Below, one piece after another: positions 1 to 8,963 of a DNA stretch of 64,000 nucleotides (positions within the stretch are counted from its first letter, which is position 1; the number at the start of each line of letters is the position of its first letter). The stretch lies in assembly GCA_938042245.1 (NCBI GenBank), contig CALIRO010000041.1, positions 17,573-81,572 on the forward strand. Reading direction: 5' to 3'. The position numbers were made by a program, and so were the translations under genes. The notes beneath the pieces were generated by a model. That model did not search any database and was not told the DNA's origin. It was given only the letters and a program-made list of their open reading frames with translations. This DNA comes from an uncultured Thermoguttaceae bacterium. GTDB lineage: Bacteria > Planctomycetota > Planctomycetia > Pirellulales > Thermoguttaceae.

Positions 1-1
1 G

Positions 2-436
2 GTCCGCTTTACCGGCAACCGCTCCGATGTCCCAGAGGTGCTTTCTCTCCTAGATGTCTTTGTGCTCAGCTCCCATATGGAAGCCAATCCGCTAAGCATT
101 TTGGAAGCGATGGCCACAGGCAAACCCGTGGTGGCCACCTGGGTGGGCAGCATTCCCGAAAACGTCCAGGATGGAAAGACCGGTTTTCTGGTTCCGCCCG
201 GCCACGCCCAGAGCCTGGCCGATCGGATTTTGTGGCTCCTGGCCCATCCGGCAGAAGCATCCCGGATCGGCCATCTAGCCCGCCAGCACGTCTTGGCCCA
301 TGCCTCCATCCAGCAGACCGTCGCCGGCTACGAAAACCTCTTGCAATCGCTTTACCAGCGAAAAGTACATCCCAATCGCCCGCCTGCTCCAACCCGACCC
401 AGCCACTTTCCTACTCCCAGCCCACTTTTCCCATAG
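2..436 (+). CDS. GT4-family glycosyltransferase, C-terminal end (partial)
   Basis: The gene is cut by the left window edge; the reading frame is open from base 2 and its stop ends at 436. The visible 144 residues are the C-terminal Rossmann half of a GT-B glycosyltransferase. After the acceptor-side strand (DVFVLSSHMEANPLSILEAMA) comes the GT4 E-x7-E-type nucleotide-sugar site, with EANPLSILEAMATGKPVVAT and then G-SIPE and DGKTGFLVPPG. This pattern is typical of enzymes that transfer sugars from NDP-sugars in envelope polysaccharide or glycolipid synthesis. The last 25 residues are proline-rich and not part of the fold. Donor and acceptor cannot be told from this fragment. Family assignment is sure, specific role unknown. 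Confidence 0.9.
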   Translation, partial: VRFTGNRSDVPEVLSLLDVFVLSSHMEANPLSILEAMATGKPVVATWVGSIPENVQDGKTGFLVPPGHAQSLADRILWLLAHPAEASRIGHLARQHVLAHASIQQTVAGYENLLQSLYQRKVHPNRPPAPTRPSHFPTPSPLFP

Positions 437-936
437 AGCATCTCCTGCTCGGAAGATTTCCGCCGAAAGGAAGTATTCTGCCTCCCTATTTTTAAGAAGC
501 TTTGCAAAATCCTGAACATTACGTGAACTTTGTGAACATCCAATCCGTTCCTTTGCCTATTGGTTCCCGTTGCTTGGCACTATCTATGGAGTCTAATGTT
601 GGCACTGCCACTATATGTTGGGGCTATTGACAAAGGTTCCGAAATAGTGCAAAAATAGCTCCTTTGAATGATTCAGAGGTCCCTTTAATAGGTAATGGAG
701 CTGTATAAATCCGGACCGGCTTGTTTTGTTTGTGAGGGTCTTTTCGTCTTCCTGATTTTTAGGAGACAATTGCCCCCTGCCCATCGGATCCTTCGGAGGA
801 TATTGCGCAGCCCGATCTGGAAACTTCCATGAGGCGCCGCTTGCCGGTACTCAAAGTTCCCTATGCTCAAGGAGTCCCTTCTGCCTAGACGGTCTGTTGT
901 TCTTCCCCACCCTTGGCTTATAGGGCAAAGATTCAG
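437..936. other. Intergenic region, holds one copy of a 169-bp repeat
   Basis: No convincing gene lies here. Bases 497-665 are one copy of a long dispersed repeat (separate entry). The rest is AT-rich spacer, without a terminator or promoter I can support. Confidence 0.6.
497..665 (-). repeat. 169-bp dispersed repeat, copy A
   Basis: Read on the minus strand, this stretch aligns without any gap to 38131-38299 on the plus strand, with 139 of 169 positions identical by hand count. Similarity fades a little beyond both ends. It contains two TATAGTG-like words and the block GGCAAAGGAAC. No terminal inverted repeats are evident, so it is not an obvious MITE. It does not overlap a recognised gene. 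Confidence 0.85.
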
Positions 937-1009
937 TGGGCCCGGAGGGATTCGAACCCCCGACCAAGGGATTATGAGTCCCCTGCTCTGACCGCTGAGC
1001 TACGGGCCC
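937..1009 (-). tRNA. tRNA with CAU anticodon (Ile2 with lysidine, or elongator Met)
   Basis: The minus strand folds into a full cloverleaf. The 7-bp acceptor stem is GGGCCCG/CGGGCCC with discriminator A. The D arm is GCTC/GAGC. The anticodon stem GGGGA/TCCCT holds the loop CTCATAA, so the anticodon is CAU. The T arm is GGGGG/CCCTC around TTCGAAT. CCA is not encoded. The stretch around TTGGTCG resembles tRNA-Ile2 of Escherichia coli more than its elongator tRNA-Met. In that case TilS would convert C34 to lysidine so that it reads AUA, but elongator Met cannot be excluded. It lacks the unpaired first base pair of initiator tRNA, so initiator Met is unlikely. Confidence 0.93.
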
Positions 1010-1784
1010 CCTTTTGCTTCCTACTTTCTCAACAAAATTATAACTATTCCCAGCCGCGTCGGCCTCATCGGCTGGTCATCCTCAATCCTACGCTTCCTAC
1101 CTTTCCATCCAATGATACCTATTGCCCAGGCTGTTTAGTTCTAATCTGCAAAACCTTGGTTGCTGAAATTGGTCTCGTCAAGAAAATCAATATAACTTTC
1201 CGGAAAGCCCGATGGGAGGCCTGGGAATGCCGAAACGAAGAGCCCCCCAAAAGGAATCTTGATCATCCACCACCGGCTGGGAACAATAAGGGTGTGAAAA
1301 GCGTGTGTCATTGCCTTTTTGGATGGGTTCCAAATGGAAGGCAGCCTTCCCACCCTCCAGCAAAAAGCCACGCCGGCTGAACCCCTCCTACGGAATCCTG
1401 AAGAAAGATTGGTTATATTGCTGGGGTGGCAGGTTTGTTGCTTACCTACTAAAGGATACCATCTCAAAATCGATTGAGGGAATTCGTACCACTTCCGCCG
1501 AATGGCGTACCAAGGCATTCCTCCGTAGCAGGAATCCAAGTTTAGAATGCAAGTTTTTCGAAAGATTTCTGCTTTGTGGACTGGCGGTTCTGCAGCAGGG
1601 ACACCCCAAAGGTTTTCCACGGATTAACCAGGCAGCTTCTTCATTCGGCTGAAGTGCTGTGGGAATTTCAGGTTGGTTAGGTGGAGATGTTTCTCCAAAG
1701 TTCGGTGTGCCATTATTTGGGAGAATCTGGACGGGCCAATCCGAAGCAGGTACAGAGAAACAGGTACAGAGAAAGGAGAGCGAT
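1010..1784. other. Intergenic region with one MITE-like element
   Basis: No gene is supported between the tRNA and the DUF1080 gene. A MITE-like copy occupies 1490-1656. Reading frames across it lack ribosome-binding sites and homologous-looking sequence. Confidence 0.6.
1490..1656. repeat. MITE-like element, copy 1 (167 bp)
   Basis: The left end is CACTTCCGCCGAATG at 1490-1504 and the right end is CATTCGGCTGAAGTG at 1642-1656; they are inverted repeats of each other with one mismatch. The interior holds the family words ATTCCT..GTAGCAGGAAT and CACCCCAAAGG followed by CTTCTTCATTCGG. It is intergenic and has no coding capacity. Confidence 0.85.
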
Positions 1785-3002
1785 ATGGTTTGGCGTTCTT
1801 ATGGGAGTGGGTTGGTTGGATGGGGATGTCTGTGGGTGGTGGGGCTTGTTCAAGCCGGGCAAAGTTCGATGCCACCCAATACCCTCACTTCCCAGGAGGT
1901 AGCCGAGGGATGGCTTTTGGTCTTTGATGGGCAGAGTCTGTTTGGATGGCAGCCTATGCCGGCAGGGGCTTGGCAGGTAGTCGATGGACTGCTCCAGGTC
2001 CAGCCGGAACAAACCAAGGCACCCGAAGCAGTCCAAACAAAGGCGAAAGCTATATTAATTTCCACTACGGAGTGGGCTGATTTTATCCTCCGGCTAGATT
2101 TTCAGACCGATCCCGGCGCCCAGGTGGAGTTGCTCCTCCGGACTCCTTCTGAACCCAACCAGCCCAGCAAGGAGGGTTATCCCTTGGTGTTGGCCTGCCA
2201 GGAGCAAGCCAGTTGGCCTGTCGGGAGCATTCGGGGCCGAAAGAAGGCGGACCTAGTGGACTTGCAGCCCGGTTGGCGCCGTCTGGAAGCCACTTTGGAG
2301 GGGGGGACGATCCGGGTCCGGCTCGATGGCCAAGAGGTGCTCCAGTATGAAGACCCCAAGCCCATCCGCCGGGGCCATTTGGCCCTTCACGTGCAAAACG
2401 GCCGAGCCGCTTTTCGTAATCTCATGCTCCGACCGCTTGGCCTTCGGAGCATCTTCAACGGCAAAGACCTGACCGGCTGGAAACCGTATCCCCAGACGCC
2501 CACTAAATGCACGGTTACCCCAGAAGGCTATCTTCGGGTCCAAGGCGGCCGGGGCCAACTGGAATCCGAAGGCCAATACGCCGACTTCACCCTGCAACTG
2601 GAGGTCTTTGTCAACGGTCAGGGCCTGAACTCCGGGGTGTTTTTCCGTTGCATTCCGGGCGAAATGATGAACGGTTATGAATGCCAAATTCATAATGGGT
2701 TCCTGGACGGCGACCGAAACAAGCCCAAAGACTGCGGCACCGGCGGTATTTTCCGTCGGCAAAACGCCCGGCGCATCGTGGCCGACGATTTCCAGTGGTT
2801 TACCCTGACCATCCATGCCCATGGACCGCATGTGGCTACCTGGGTCAACGGCTACCAGACAGCCGATTGGACCGACACCCGGCCCGCCGATCCGAACCCC
2901 CGCAAAGGCCGACGCCTGGAACCTGGCACCTTGCAAATCCAAGGCCACGACCCCACCACCGACCTCAGGTTCCGAAACATCCGTGTGGTCGAACTGCCTT
3001 AA
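1785..3002 (+). CDS. Secreted protein with two DUF1080 domains
   Basis: A 405-residue protein. The start is the ATG at 1785, preceded by GAAAGGAGAG at good spacing and followed by a signal peptide (hydrophobic stretch at residues 8-24). The upstream in-frame extension crosses the MITE-like element side and is rejected. Two DUF1080 (3-keto-disaccharide hydrolase / concanavalin-like) domains lie in tandem. The first covers about residues 35-210 and contains FDGQSLFGWQP. The second covers about 218-405 with FNGKDLTGWKPY, LNSGVFFRC and NGYECQIHN. Family members hydrolyse 3-keto-glycosides or bind sugars and are greatly expanded in planctomycetes. The second copy keeps the family core better than the first. 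Probably periplasmic, working with the sulfatase gene downstream in glycan breakdown; that partnership is inferred from position. Confidence 0.88.
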   Translation: MVWRSYGSGLVGWGCLWVVGLVQAGQSSMPPNTLTSQEVAEGWLLVFDGQSLFGWQPMPAGAWQVVDGLLQVQPEQTKAPEAVQTKAKAILISTTEWADFILRLDFQTDPGAQVELLLRTPSEPNQPSKEGYPLVLACQEQASWPVGSIRGRKKADLVDLQPGWRRLEATLEGGTIRVRLDGQEVLQYEDPKPIRRGHLALHVQNGRAAFRNLMLRPLGLRSIFNGKDLTGWKPYPQTPTKCTVTPEGYLRVQGGRGQLESEGQYADFTLQLEVFVNGQGLNSGVFFRCIPGEMMNGYECQIHNGFLDGDRNKPKDCGTGGIFRRQNARRIVADDFQWFTLTIHAHGPHVATWVNGYQTADWTDTRPADPNPRKGRRLEPGTLQIQGHDPTTDLRFRNIRVVELP

Positions 3003-3072
3003 GGGAGAAAGGAGCGATTCCTCGGCCCTAAACTCTCCGGCGATGTTGCACCAGTGAAATATACTGGGGGAA

Positions 3073-3226
3073 CATTTCAGCCGAGTGAAGGAAGTTGCCG
3101 GTTTTTAGAGAAAACGCCTGAGAGTGTTATTCCCGCGGAAGCGGGAATCCAGATGGGAGAAATCCGTCGAAAAAGAACGGGATCTGCTTTCACAGGAATG
3201 ACAGAGTACACCATTCACCTGAAGTG
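3073..3226. repeat. MITE-like element, copy 2 (154 bp)
   Basis: The ends are CATTTCAGCCGAGTG (3073-3087) and CATTCACCTGAAGTG (3212-3226). The interior carries the hairpin ATTCCCGCGGAAGCGGGAAT at 3129-3148 followed by CCAG, as in other copies. It sits between the DUF1080 and sulfatase genes. Confidence 0.85.
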
Positions 3227-3272
3227 GTACGAATAGTTCATTCCCAAAATTCATTCAAAAAGGAGCCAAGAA

Positions 3273-4889
3273 ATGAAAGAACCCATTTGGAACCAACTGG
3301 GCTGGAGAAGAAAAAATGCTTGGTCTGTTGGGGTGTTGACAGTGGGAGTGGTTGTGGGGCTGTTTAGCGGAGGCCAAAGGGCAGCGGCGGGAGAACCGGC
3401 CTCGGCAGGCCCGGCCAAGCGACCCCCGAACATCTTGTTCATCCTGGCTGATGATCTGGGCTATGCGGAATTGGGCTGCTACGGCCAGCAGAAGATCAAA
3501 ACCCCGCACTTAGACCGGTTGGCCAGCCAAGGCATGCGATTTACCCAGCATTATTCGGGCAGTCCGGTCTGTGCTCCGTCTCGCTGCGTGCTGCTGACGG
3601 GCAAACACACCGGCCATGCTGCGATCCGGAATAACCGAGAGATGAAGCAGTTGCCCGAAGAGGTGGTAAATCGCTACCGCATTGAGCCGGAGTTTTCTGG
3701 CCAGCAGCCGTTGCCCGACGAAGAGATCACCCTGGCCGAGCTGTTGAAAAAGGCCGGGTATGCGACTGCCTGCATCGGCAAATGGGGGCTGGGCCAGTTT
3801 GGCACTTCGGGTGATCCGAACCGACAAGGTTTTGATCTTTTCTACGGATACAATTGCCAGCGGCACGCTCATTCGTATTATCCGGCTTATTTGTGGGAGA
3901 ATGGGCGGAAGGTGCCGTTGGACAACGATCCGCCGGTTCCGGGCCATGCCAAGCTGCCGCCCGGCGCCAATCCGAACGACCCGGCCTCGTACCGCCCGTT
4001 CCAGGGCAAAGACTACGCTCCGGATCGGATGCTTCGGCGGGCGGAACAATTTATCCGGGACAACAAAGATAGGCCGTTCTTTCTGTTTTATACGACACCC
4101 CTGGTCCATCTGGCCTTGCACATCCCGGAGGAAGACGTAAAGGCGTATTTGGGCCTGTGGCCGGAGACGCCGTTTACCGGCAACGGCTACACGCCGCATC
4201 GGACACCCCGGGCGGCCTATGCGGCGATGGTCAGCCGATTGGACCGGGATATGGGCCGACTGCTAGCTCTGTTAGAAGAACTAGGCTTGGAAAACGATAC
4301 GATTGTCTTTTTCAGTTCGGACAATGGGACGACCCATCTGCCGAAGGAAGTCGATGCGAAGTTTTTCCAGAGTGTTGGCCCGCTTCGGGGCTTGAAAGGC
4401 AGTCTGTATGAGGGGGGCATTCGGGTACCGATGATCGTGCGGTGGCCTGGGAAAATCCCGGCTGGTAGTACTACTGATCATATTTCTGCCTTTTGGGACA
4501 TTTTGCCGACGGTGGCGGAGCTGGTGGGTTTGGAACGGCCCGCTGGGATTGACGGCATTAGCTTTGCCCCCACCTTGCTAGGCCGACCAGCAGAACAGAA
4601 GCAGCATGAATATTTGTACTGGGAGTTTCCCGGCTACGGCGGGCAATTGGCGGTGCGCATGGGGCCGTGGAAAGGCGTCATGCAGGGGCTCCATAGCAAA
4701 GGAGGCGGATTTGGCGCTGCCGGGATCGGCCCTCCCATGGAACTATATAACCTAGACAACGACATCGGCGAAAAGATGGATGTGTCGGACCAGCATTCGG
4801 AGATGGTCCGAAAAATGCGCCAGATCATCCACCAGGCCCACAGCACAAACCCGCTGTTTCGGATGATCCCCCTGGATCCGGTGGAATGA
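3273..4889 (+). CDS. Arylsulfatase (S1 family), exported
   Basis: A 538-residue type I sulfatase that removes sulfate esters from sulfated sugars, probably in the periplasm or outside. The ATG at 3273 follows AAAAAGGAGCC. An N-terminal export signal spans roughly residues 15-40. Metal-binding N-terminal motif: ILFILADDLGYAELGCYG. The formylglycine signature is CAPSR with Cys100 as the residue to be oxidised. Downstream are GKWGLGQFG, FFSSDNG and the C-terminal subdomain with LYWEFPG and LYNLDNDIGE. Length is normal for the family. It lies 270 bp after the DUF1080 gene, separated by a MITE-like repeat, so one transcript is possible but not shown. Natural substrate unknown. Confidence 0.95.
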   Translation: MKEPIWNQLGWRRKNAWSVGVLTVGVVVGLFSGGQRAAAGEPASAGPAKRPPNILFILADDLGYAELGCYGQQKIKTPHLDRLASQGMRFTQHYSGSPVCAPSRCVLLTGKHTGHAAIRNNREMKQLPEEVVNRYRIEPEFSGQQPLPDEEITLAELLKKAGYATACIGKWGLGQFGTSGDPNRQGFDLFYGYNCQRHAHSYYPAYLWENGRKVPLDNDPPVPGHAKLPPGANPNDPASYRPFQGKDYAPDRMLRRAEQFIRDNKDRPFFLFYTTPLVHLALHIPEEDVKAYLGLWPETPFTGNGYTPHRTPRAAYAAMVSRLDRDMGRLLALLEELGLENDTIVFFSSDNGTTHLPKEVDAKFFQSVGPLRGLKGSLYEGGIRVPMIVRWPGKIPAGSTTDHISAFWDILPTVAELVGLERPAGIDGISFAPTLLGRPAEQKQHEYLYWEFPGYGGQLAVRMGPWKGVMQGLHSKGGGFGAAGIGPPMELYNLDNDIGEKMDVSDQHSEMVRKMRQIIHQAHSTNPLFRMIPLDPVE

Positions 4890-5284
4890 GTGCAACAAGG
4901 AGTATGTTTCCCGGTGGAAAACCCCTGGGCAGTGTGCTCTCAAGGTGGTTTGGTATTGCTGGGGGGGAGAAATGCCAGGGGATCGTTCCTGATCGCCTGT
5001 TTTTTAGCCGGCGGAAACGCAGCCGTTCTTTTTGCAACCTAGAAGGCTACGGGGACTATAGGTTCTTCTGCGGAACTGGCTTGTCGGAGTTTCCAATCAA
5101 CATCCCTACTGTCTAATAGACGGGGCAGCAGGAGGCAGCTGGGCCTTCCGCACCCTAGACGCTTTTGCCTCGGAGATGCTATAGTAATGAGTTTCTGTGG
5201 ATGCGAGAGGTTGGGTCCGGGTATTGGGGTTCTGCCGACGGCATGGGCAGAGCTATCTGAAGGCAATAGCAGGGAGTGGATCGG
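4890..5284. other. Intergenic region upstream of glyS
   Basis: No gene is supported in these 395 bp. A possible extended -10 element (TGCTATAGT, 5177-5185) sits about 100 bp before the glyS start. No good -35 was found at the matching distance. Confidence 0.5.
5177..5185 (+). promoter_or_regulatory. Possible extended -10 promoter element for glyS
   Basis: TG-C-TATAGT matches the extended -10 form TGnTATAAT at eight of nine informative positions. No good -35 box lies 17 bp upstream, as expected for extended -10 promoters. It would give a leader of about 90 bases. Confidence 0.35.
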
Positions 5285-6892
5285 ATGGAAATGGAAAAAT
5301 TGGTGGCGTTGTGCAAACGGCGGGGATTTTTGTTCCCTTCCAGCGAGATTTACGGCGGTCTGAACGGCTTCTGGGACTATGGGCCGTTGGGCGTGGAACT
5401 AAAGCGGAATATCCGGGAGGCTTGGTGGCATGATATGGTAACCGCCCACAACGAACTGGAAGTGCCGCCCGGCGCCCCATCTGCTTATGCCATGGTGGGC
5501 CTAGAATCGACCATCATCATGCATCCGCAAGTTTGGAAATGTTCCGGCCATTATGACTTGTTCTGCGATTTAATGGTCGATTGCCGGGAGTCGAAGCGCC
5601 GGTACCGATACGATCAGGTTTATGGCCGATGGGTCCAGTGCCGGGCGCAAAAGATTTTCGTGGCTACCGAAGCAGTCGGGCAAGAGGCCGAACAGGACAC
5701 CCTGCAAAAGGCCCTGCGGTTTTTCAACCTTCGGAGTAAAGATGCGGAAGATTTGGAGTGGCTAGGTCCTGTGCAGCCGCTCAGCCAGGTTCAGGATCTC
5801 CAGCAGGTGCTCGGCCCGGACGCCAAAACCCTGGGCACCCTCACCCCCCCCCGGATGTTCAACCTAATGTTTGAGACCTATGTGGGGCCGGTGCAAGACG
5901 AGGCAAGCAAAAGCTTCCTCCGGCCAGAAACCGCCCAGGGCATCTTTGTCAATTTCAAGAATGTCCTAGATAGCAGCCGAGTGAAAATCCCCTTCGGGAT
6001 CGCCCAGATCGGCAAAAGCTTCCGGAACGAAATCACCCCTCGGTATTTTACCTTCCGAAGCCGAGAGTTCGAACAGATGGAAATCGAGTTCTTCTGCCAT
6101 CCGAGTACCTCCCGGGCCTGGTACCAGTATTGGAGAAATCGGCGGTTCCAGTGGTACGTGGAGTTGGGACTTGGCAGCGATCGACTTCGGCTGCGGGAAC
6201 ACACGCCGGAAGAGCTGAGCCATTATTCCTGCGGGACGGCCGACATCGAATATGCCTTTCCGTTTTTGCCGCCGGGAGAGTTTGGGGAATTGGAGGGCAT
6301 TGCCCATCGGGGGGATTTTGATTTGCGAAGCCACATGGAAGGCAAACTCGTTCGCCAAGGGGATCAATTGGTGCTCGAACTGGATGAGGAGGGTAAACCG
6401 CGCTATCGGGGCAGCGGTCGAGACCTTAGCTATTTTGACGACGAAACCCGAGAGAAATACATTCCCCATGTGGTGGAACCATCAGCCGGGGCGGATCGGG
6501 CTGCCTTGGCTTTCCTGTGTGAAGCCTACGCGGAAGACGAAGCCCCGGATGAACACGGAGTGCCGCAAAAACGGGTGGTTTTAAGGCTCCATCCCCGATT
6601 GGCCCCCATGAAAGCGGCCGTCTTCCCCCTGGTCAAAAAGGATGGCATGCCGGAAATCGCCCGCCAAATCTACGCCCAGCTAAAACCTCACTGGAATGTC
6701 TTCTACGACGAAAAAGGAGCGGTCGGCCGACGCTACCGCCGTCAAGATGAGATTGGCACCCCTTACTGCATTACCGTCGATGGCCAAACCCTACAGGACG
6801 GTACCGTTACCATCCGAGACCGAGACAGCCTCCGCCAATGGCGAGTCCATCGGAAAGAAATCGTGGCCCAATTGCAGGAACTGCTTTCCTAG
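5285..6892 (+). CDS. glyS: Glycyl-tRNA synthetase, homodimeric class II type
   Basis: A 535-residue cytoplasmic enzyme that charges tRNA-Gly. It is the alpha2, single-chain type (as in Thermus and eukaryotes), not the alpha2-beta2 type of E. coli. Evidence: the start region KRRGFLFPSSEIYGGLNGFWDYGP, the PLG-ELK motif, class II motif 2 at about residues 250-270 (GKSFRNEITPR and FTFRSREFEQMEIEFFC), and motif 3 near ADRAALAFL. The anticodon-binding domain covers about residues 440-535 (LAPMKAAVFPLVKKDGMPE). ATG 5285 follows AGGGAG by 8 bases; a GTG at 5276 in the same frame is the alternative start. The motif 1-2 region includes an insertion around residues 120-200, usual for this type. Confidence 0.97.
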   Translation: MEMEKLVALCKRRGFLFPSSEIYGGLNGFWDYGPLGVELKRNIREAWWHDMVTAHNELEVPPGAPSAYAMVGLESTIIMHPQVWKCSGHYDLFCDLMVDCRESKRRYRYDQVYGRWVQCRAQKIFVATEAVGQEAEQDTLQKALRFFNLRSKDAEDLEWLGPVQPLSQVQDLQQVLGPDAKTLGTLTPPRMFNLMFETYVGPVQDEASKSFLRPETAQGIFVNFKNVLDSSRVKIPFGIAQIGKSFRNEITPRYFTFRSREFEQMEIEFFCHPSTSRAWYQYWRNRRFQWYVELGLGSDRLRLREHTPEELSHYSCGTADIEYAFPFLPPGEFGELEGIAHRGDFDLRSHMEGKLVRQGDQLVLELDEEGKPRYRGSGRDLSYFDDETREKYIPHVVEPSAGADRAALAFLCEAYAEDEAPDEHGVPQKRVVLRLHPRLAPMKAAVFPLVKKDGMPEIARQIYAQLKPHWNVFYDEKGAVGRRYRRQDEIGTPYCITVDGQTLQDGTVTIRDRDSLRQWRVHRKEIVAQLQELLS

Positions 6893-7479
6893 GCACATAG
6901 GGACAAAAGAAATCGTTGCGCCCCACTGGAGAAGCTACCTTTTCTCAGCTGGGGATAAAATAGCTTGGCCTGCAGACCTCAGGAAAACCTCTTTCCATTT
7001 GTTTTCTGTGAGGGGTGCACGTCCATCTAGCAAAGATGGGTTGCTGTTTGAACTTAGGGGGTTTGGGAAAAATGGGGCGATTTTGGGTTCAGGCAGCCAT
7101 GGTCATAACCCCCTAAAAACTTCCCATACCAAACTGAGGCGGCAGAAGTAGGATGCTGGGGAACTGGAGGGGGTAGGGAATGAAGATGGTTTGGGGGGGC
7201 CGGGGAGATGCATGGAATACCATCTTTTGGGGGGTATTAATTAGGAACCAAAAATGGGGGAAATGAGGTTGATGTCGACTAAAGAGGGGAATTATCCCCC
7301 CTGAAATAGTGTCTCTTCTGGCGATGTTCTCTGGGTTTTTGCTAACCCTTATCTTTCTTACTCAACTGGTAGGACCCATATGTCCGATACTACCGTCAAG
7401 GGTACTTCGGACAGACTTTCTGCCTAGCGGAGGGTCTGAGGCGAGCTAGGACATTCCCTCTTCCAAGGTAGAGAAGACT
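6893..7479. other. Intergenic region between glyS and the BBP7 gene
   Basis: No gene is supported in 587 bp; the stretch is G-rich (several runs of five or more G). A small hairpin lies at 7381-7413 near the next gene. Confidence 0.55.
7381..7413 (+). promoter_or_regulatory. Hairpin in the leader region of the BBP7 gene
   Basis: TGTCCGA (7381-7387) pairs with TCGGACA (7407-7413), and TACC/GGTA pair inside it, leaving a six-base loop. It is 67 bp before the start codon and not followed by a T run, so it is more likely a leader structure or operator than a terminator. Function unknown. Confidence 0.3.
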
Positions 7480-8706
7480 ATGGCGCTGAAACGACTGACA
7501 CAACGGGCTGGGCTTTGGGCCGGGGTGTTGCTAGTGGGCACGGCAGCCCATGCCCAGGGGTTAATCGGGGATTTGCAACTTTTTGCTCCCCCCCGATTAG
7601 ATGCTTTTGGGGGCGGACGGGAAGCCAACCAAGGCTTTTTCTTCTGCTATGATCAACTTTATTGGTGGATCCAGGCTCCGGAGGCGGCCACCATTGGGGC
7701 GCCTGGGGAGCGGTTTGTGATCACCCGAGTGATTAACTATCCGATCGATCCTGACGATCTTCCTCCGCCGGGGATTTACTATACCACAGAAGGCTATACC
7801 ACCCGATCTACGGGTGATACCAGCGACTTGAATTGGAAGACCAGTTGGGGAGAGCGGTTTGAGTTCGGCTGGATGGGCCAGCATGATGGCATTTTGGTTA
7901 GTCTTTCCAATCTCCAGCATCAATCTCAATATTTAACCTTTAATCAAGTGGAGGTGTTCTTTGACGATCCGGAGGGACTATTGGTAGGGCTTGTGGGCTA
8001 TGGAAATCGGGTGGTAGGAAACCCGTTGGATCCGGATACGTGGACTTTGATCCAGGAGCCGGTAACTAGTCCCTTGCCGGTTACATTCACTAATTTACAA
8101 GTCAGCTACCGGGCCGATTTTTGGAGTGTCGAATTGGAGTATCTGCGCCGCTCACACATGTTCCGGCGTGGAGGATACTTAGAGTTCTTGGCAGGAGTTC
8201 GTTATTTAGAGTTGGATGATCAAATTCGGTTCCAAGGGACTGGGGGCATCTTTGACGGCAGTGTTTGGGGCTTGTCAGCGGAAAATCATGTGATCGGGCC
8301 GCAATTGGGGGTTCGCTATTTTAAGTTAGCCGGTCGCTGGATGCTCAACGCGGAGGGCCGATTTACCGCCGGGTTTAATTCGCAAAATTTGCATTTGGAA
8401 TCCAATCTCACGGTACCCACTCCGGGCACCGTGGGCTTTCCCACTGCTTGGCCTGGTTCCAAGGTTACCCAGGCGGAATATCAGAATGAGTGGGCTCCGA
8501 TTGTGGAACTGCGGGTGGAATTACGGTATCTGATCACCAAGGCGATTAATTTGCGAGTGGGCTGGACTGGTATGTGGATGGATGGCATAGCCCGATCGCC
8601 CTATATGATTGACTATACGTTGCCGCTAATGGGCATGGATACCTCCAACAATCAGGAGGATGCCTTCGTGCATGGGTTAACCTTTGGCGTGGACATTAAC
8701 CGATAA
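7480..8706 (+). CDS. BBP7-type outer-membrane beta-barrel protein
   Basis: 408 residues with an N-terminal signal peptide (hydrophobic stretch LWAGVLLVGTAAHAQG, likely cut near residue 26). The mature part starts with FFCYDQLYWWIQAPE and alternates short beta-strands rich in Trp, Tyr and Phe. Other pieces are SYRADFWSVELEYLRR, LEFLAGVRYLELDD and GPQLGVRYFKL. This matches the BBP7 family (PF07585) of planctomycete beta-barrel outer-membrane proteins, which are of unknown function and often present in many copies. The ATG at 7480 follows TAGAGAAGACT, a weak ribosome site. A strong terminator lies 50 bp after the stop, so it is probably monocistronic. Confidence 0.85.
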   Translation: MALKRLTQRAGLWAGVLLVGTAAHAQGLIGDLQLFAPPRLDAFGGGREANQGFFFCYDQLYWWIQAPEAATIGAPGERFVITRVINYPIDPDDLPPPGIYYTTEGYTTRSTGDTSDLNWKTSWGERFEFGWMGQHDGILVSLSNLQHQSQYLTFNQVEVFFDDPEGLLVGLVGYGNRVVGNPLDPDTWTLIQEPVTSPLPVTFTNLQVSYRADFWSVELEYLRRSHMFRRGGYLEFLAGVRYLELDDQIRFQGTGGIFDGSVWGLSAENHVIGPQLGVRYFKLAGRWMLNAEGRFTAGFNSQNLHLESNLTVPTPGTVGFPTAWPGSKVTQAEYQNEWAPIVELRVELRYLITKAINLRVGWTGMWMDGIARSPYMIDYTLPLMGMDTSNNQEDAFVHGLTFGVDINR

Positions 8707-8756
8707 AGCGAACCAGCAGGCTGATCTTTTTTGGGAATGGATTAGGATGAGAAAGC

Positions 8757-8786
8757 AAAAGGCCCGGCCTAGAGCCGGGCCTTTTT
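8757..8786 (+). terminator. Rho-independent terminator after the BBP7 gene
   Basis: AAAAGGCCCGGC and GCCGGGCCTTTT form a 12-bp perfect stem with the short loop CTAGA, ending in a run of T. It lies 50 bp after the stop codon. Confidence 0.9.
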
Positions 8787-8963
8787 GTTGAAAACCAAAG
8801 GCTTTGCCTTTTGCCAACCGGCTCCCGCCAAGTTGGCGCCAACAGCAGAGCAATGGAGGCCGCCTTTCCGGTCAACGAAAGGGCTTTAGTAGGCTGCCCA
8901 GAGCAAAATCATTTTTGGGCTGATCCCTCAGAAGCTGCTGGGCGCCTGGAGACCGTGCCCTGC

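Noticed and set aside
913..1380. A 155-codon open frame across the tRNA
   Set aside because: It begins with the opposite strand of the tRNA and gives the well-known ARRDSNPRP artefact; no ribosome site.
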